Shown: positions 5,599-6,080 of the stretch, one piece after another
How the letters are laid out: each line of letters starts with the position of its first letter
Numbering within the stretch: the first letter of the stretch is position 1
Source: an uncultured Clostridium sp.
Lineage (GTDB): Bacteria > Bacillota > Clostridia > Lachnospirales > Lachnospiraceae
Assembly: GCA_937885015.1 (NCBI GenBank)
Contig: CALAAS010000051.1
Coordinates: 1 to 6,080 of the forward strand
Reading direction: 5' to 3'
Length of the DNA: 6,080 nt
Notes under the pieces: generated by a model
Seen by the model: only the letters and a program-made list of their open reading frames with translations
What the model was told of the DNA's origin: nothing
Databases searched by the model: none
Position numbers and translations under genes: made by a program

Positions 5599-6080
5599 AT
5601 GCTTTCCCCCTCTGAAATAGAAAAAATGGCGGAATTGGTTTTAAGATGCCTGGAGAAAGAAACAGGAGGTCCTGAAGCAGGGAGTGGCACAGTAAAAGAC
5701 GGGTCTTCAATTTCATGGGAAAATGAACCGGCGCTGGAGCGGATGAAAGAGAGAACAAAGGCCAGAATTGGGGTTGGAAAGGCGGGACCCAGGCTTCGGA
5801 CGGAAACATTTTTGAAACTCCGGGCAGATCATGCGGTGGCCAGGGATGCGGTACTCCTGGATGTCAGCGAAGATCTTGTCAAGCGAATGAAATGGTTTTC
5901 AGTTACGACACGCTGTGTCGATAAAAATATGTTTCTTACCAGACCGGATCTGGGAAGGTGTTTTGACAGCGAGACAGAGCAGCGTATTGCAGCAGAGTGT
6001 GTGAAGCAACCGGATGTGCAGTTGATTATCAGCGACGGTTTGTCTTCCATGGCGGTGGAAGCGAATGCGGAACGAATTGT
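5599..6080 (+). CDS. eutC: Ethanolamine ammonia-lyase small (light) subunit EutC, 3' end cut off
   Basis: The frame is open from ATG 5599 to the window end, giving 160 full codons of a protein usually about 290-300 residues long. EutC completes the adenosylcobalamin site of ethanolamine ammonia-lyase together with EutB. Recognisable blocks are ARIGVGKAGPRLRT (55-68), DKNMFLTRPDLGR (108-120) and PDVQLIISDGLS (138-149), matching E. coli EutC. Residues 1-20 (MLSPSEIEKMAELVLRCLEK) form a probable amphipathic helix, followed by a Gly/Ser/Pro-rich linker up to about residue 42. This resembles the N-terminal peptide that directs EutC into ethanolamine microcompartments. The start has AAAGGA at 5583-5588, inside the end of eutB, 10 bases upstream; only 4 bp separate the two genes. 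The B12-binding C-terminal half lies beyond the window, so integrity there cannot be judged. Confidence 0.96.
   Translation, partial: MLSPSEIEKMAELVLRCLEKETGGPEAGSGTVKDGSSISWENEPALERMKERTKARIGVGKAGPRLRTETFLKLRADHAVARDAVLLDVSEDLVKRMKWFSVTTRCVDKNMFLTRPDLGRCFDSETEQRIAAECVKQPDVQLIISDGLSSMAVEANAERI

Overview
The window looks like a piece of a low-to-mid-GC Firmicutes genome, most likely an anaerobic gut-type Clostridia/Lachnospiraceae. The grounds are strong AGGAGG-type ribosome binding sites, tightly packed same-strand genes and protein sequences of that flavour; the taxonomic call is inference. All genes lie on the + strand and no RNA gene, insertion sequence or CRISPR array was seen.

Layout: (1) 2-214, the C-terminal end of a TRAP-transporter large permease (DctM-like), cut by the window start. 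(2) 270-935, an RraA/HMG-aldolase-family protein. (3) 964-1788, a nitrilase-superfamily C-N hydrolase (omega-amidase-like). (4) A roughly 106-bp gap holding a long inverted repeat (1835-1871). (5) 1895-2791, a ten-helix EamA/DMT-family transporter. (6) 2769-4205, eutA, the ethanolamine ammonia-lyase reactivase, overlapping the transporter gene. (7) 4221-5594, eutB, the lyase large subunit. (8) 5599-6080, the 5' half of eutC, the lyase small subunit, cut by the window end.

The right half is a standard eutABC module: EutB and EutC form adenosylcobalamin-dependent ethanolamine ammonia-lyase (ethanolamine to acetaldehyde plus ammonia), and EutA is the ATP-dependent factor that exchanges damaged cobalamin. 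The EutB active-site residues are all present and EutC begins with a helix resembling a microcompartment-targeting peptide. The left half is a small catabolic cassette (organic-acid importer, aldolase/decarboxylase-like enzyme, amidase-like enzyme, second transporter) not part of the classical eut locus. The same-strand packing and the transporter-eutA overlap suggest the two halves are now expressed together. One speculative reading is that the cassette processes an amide of ethanolamine or a related amine and feeds ethanolamine to the lyase.

Base composition changes sharply, not between the two halves but inside eutA near position 2960 (hand count about 36% G+C before, 58% after). This suggests a recombination junction within the gene. 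This break, the hybrid operon and an RraA-family protein lacking a key arginine are the points most worth a second look.
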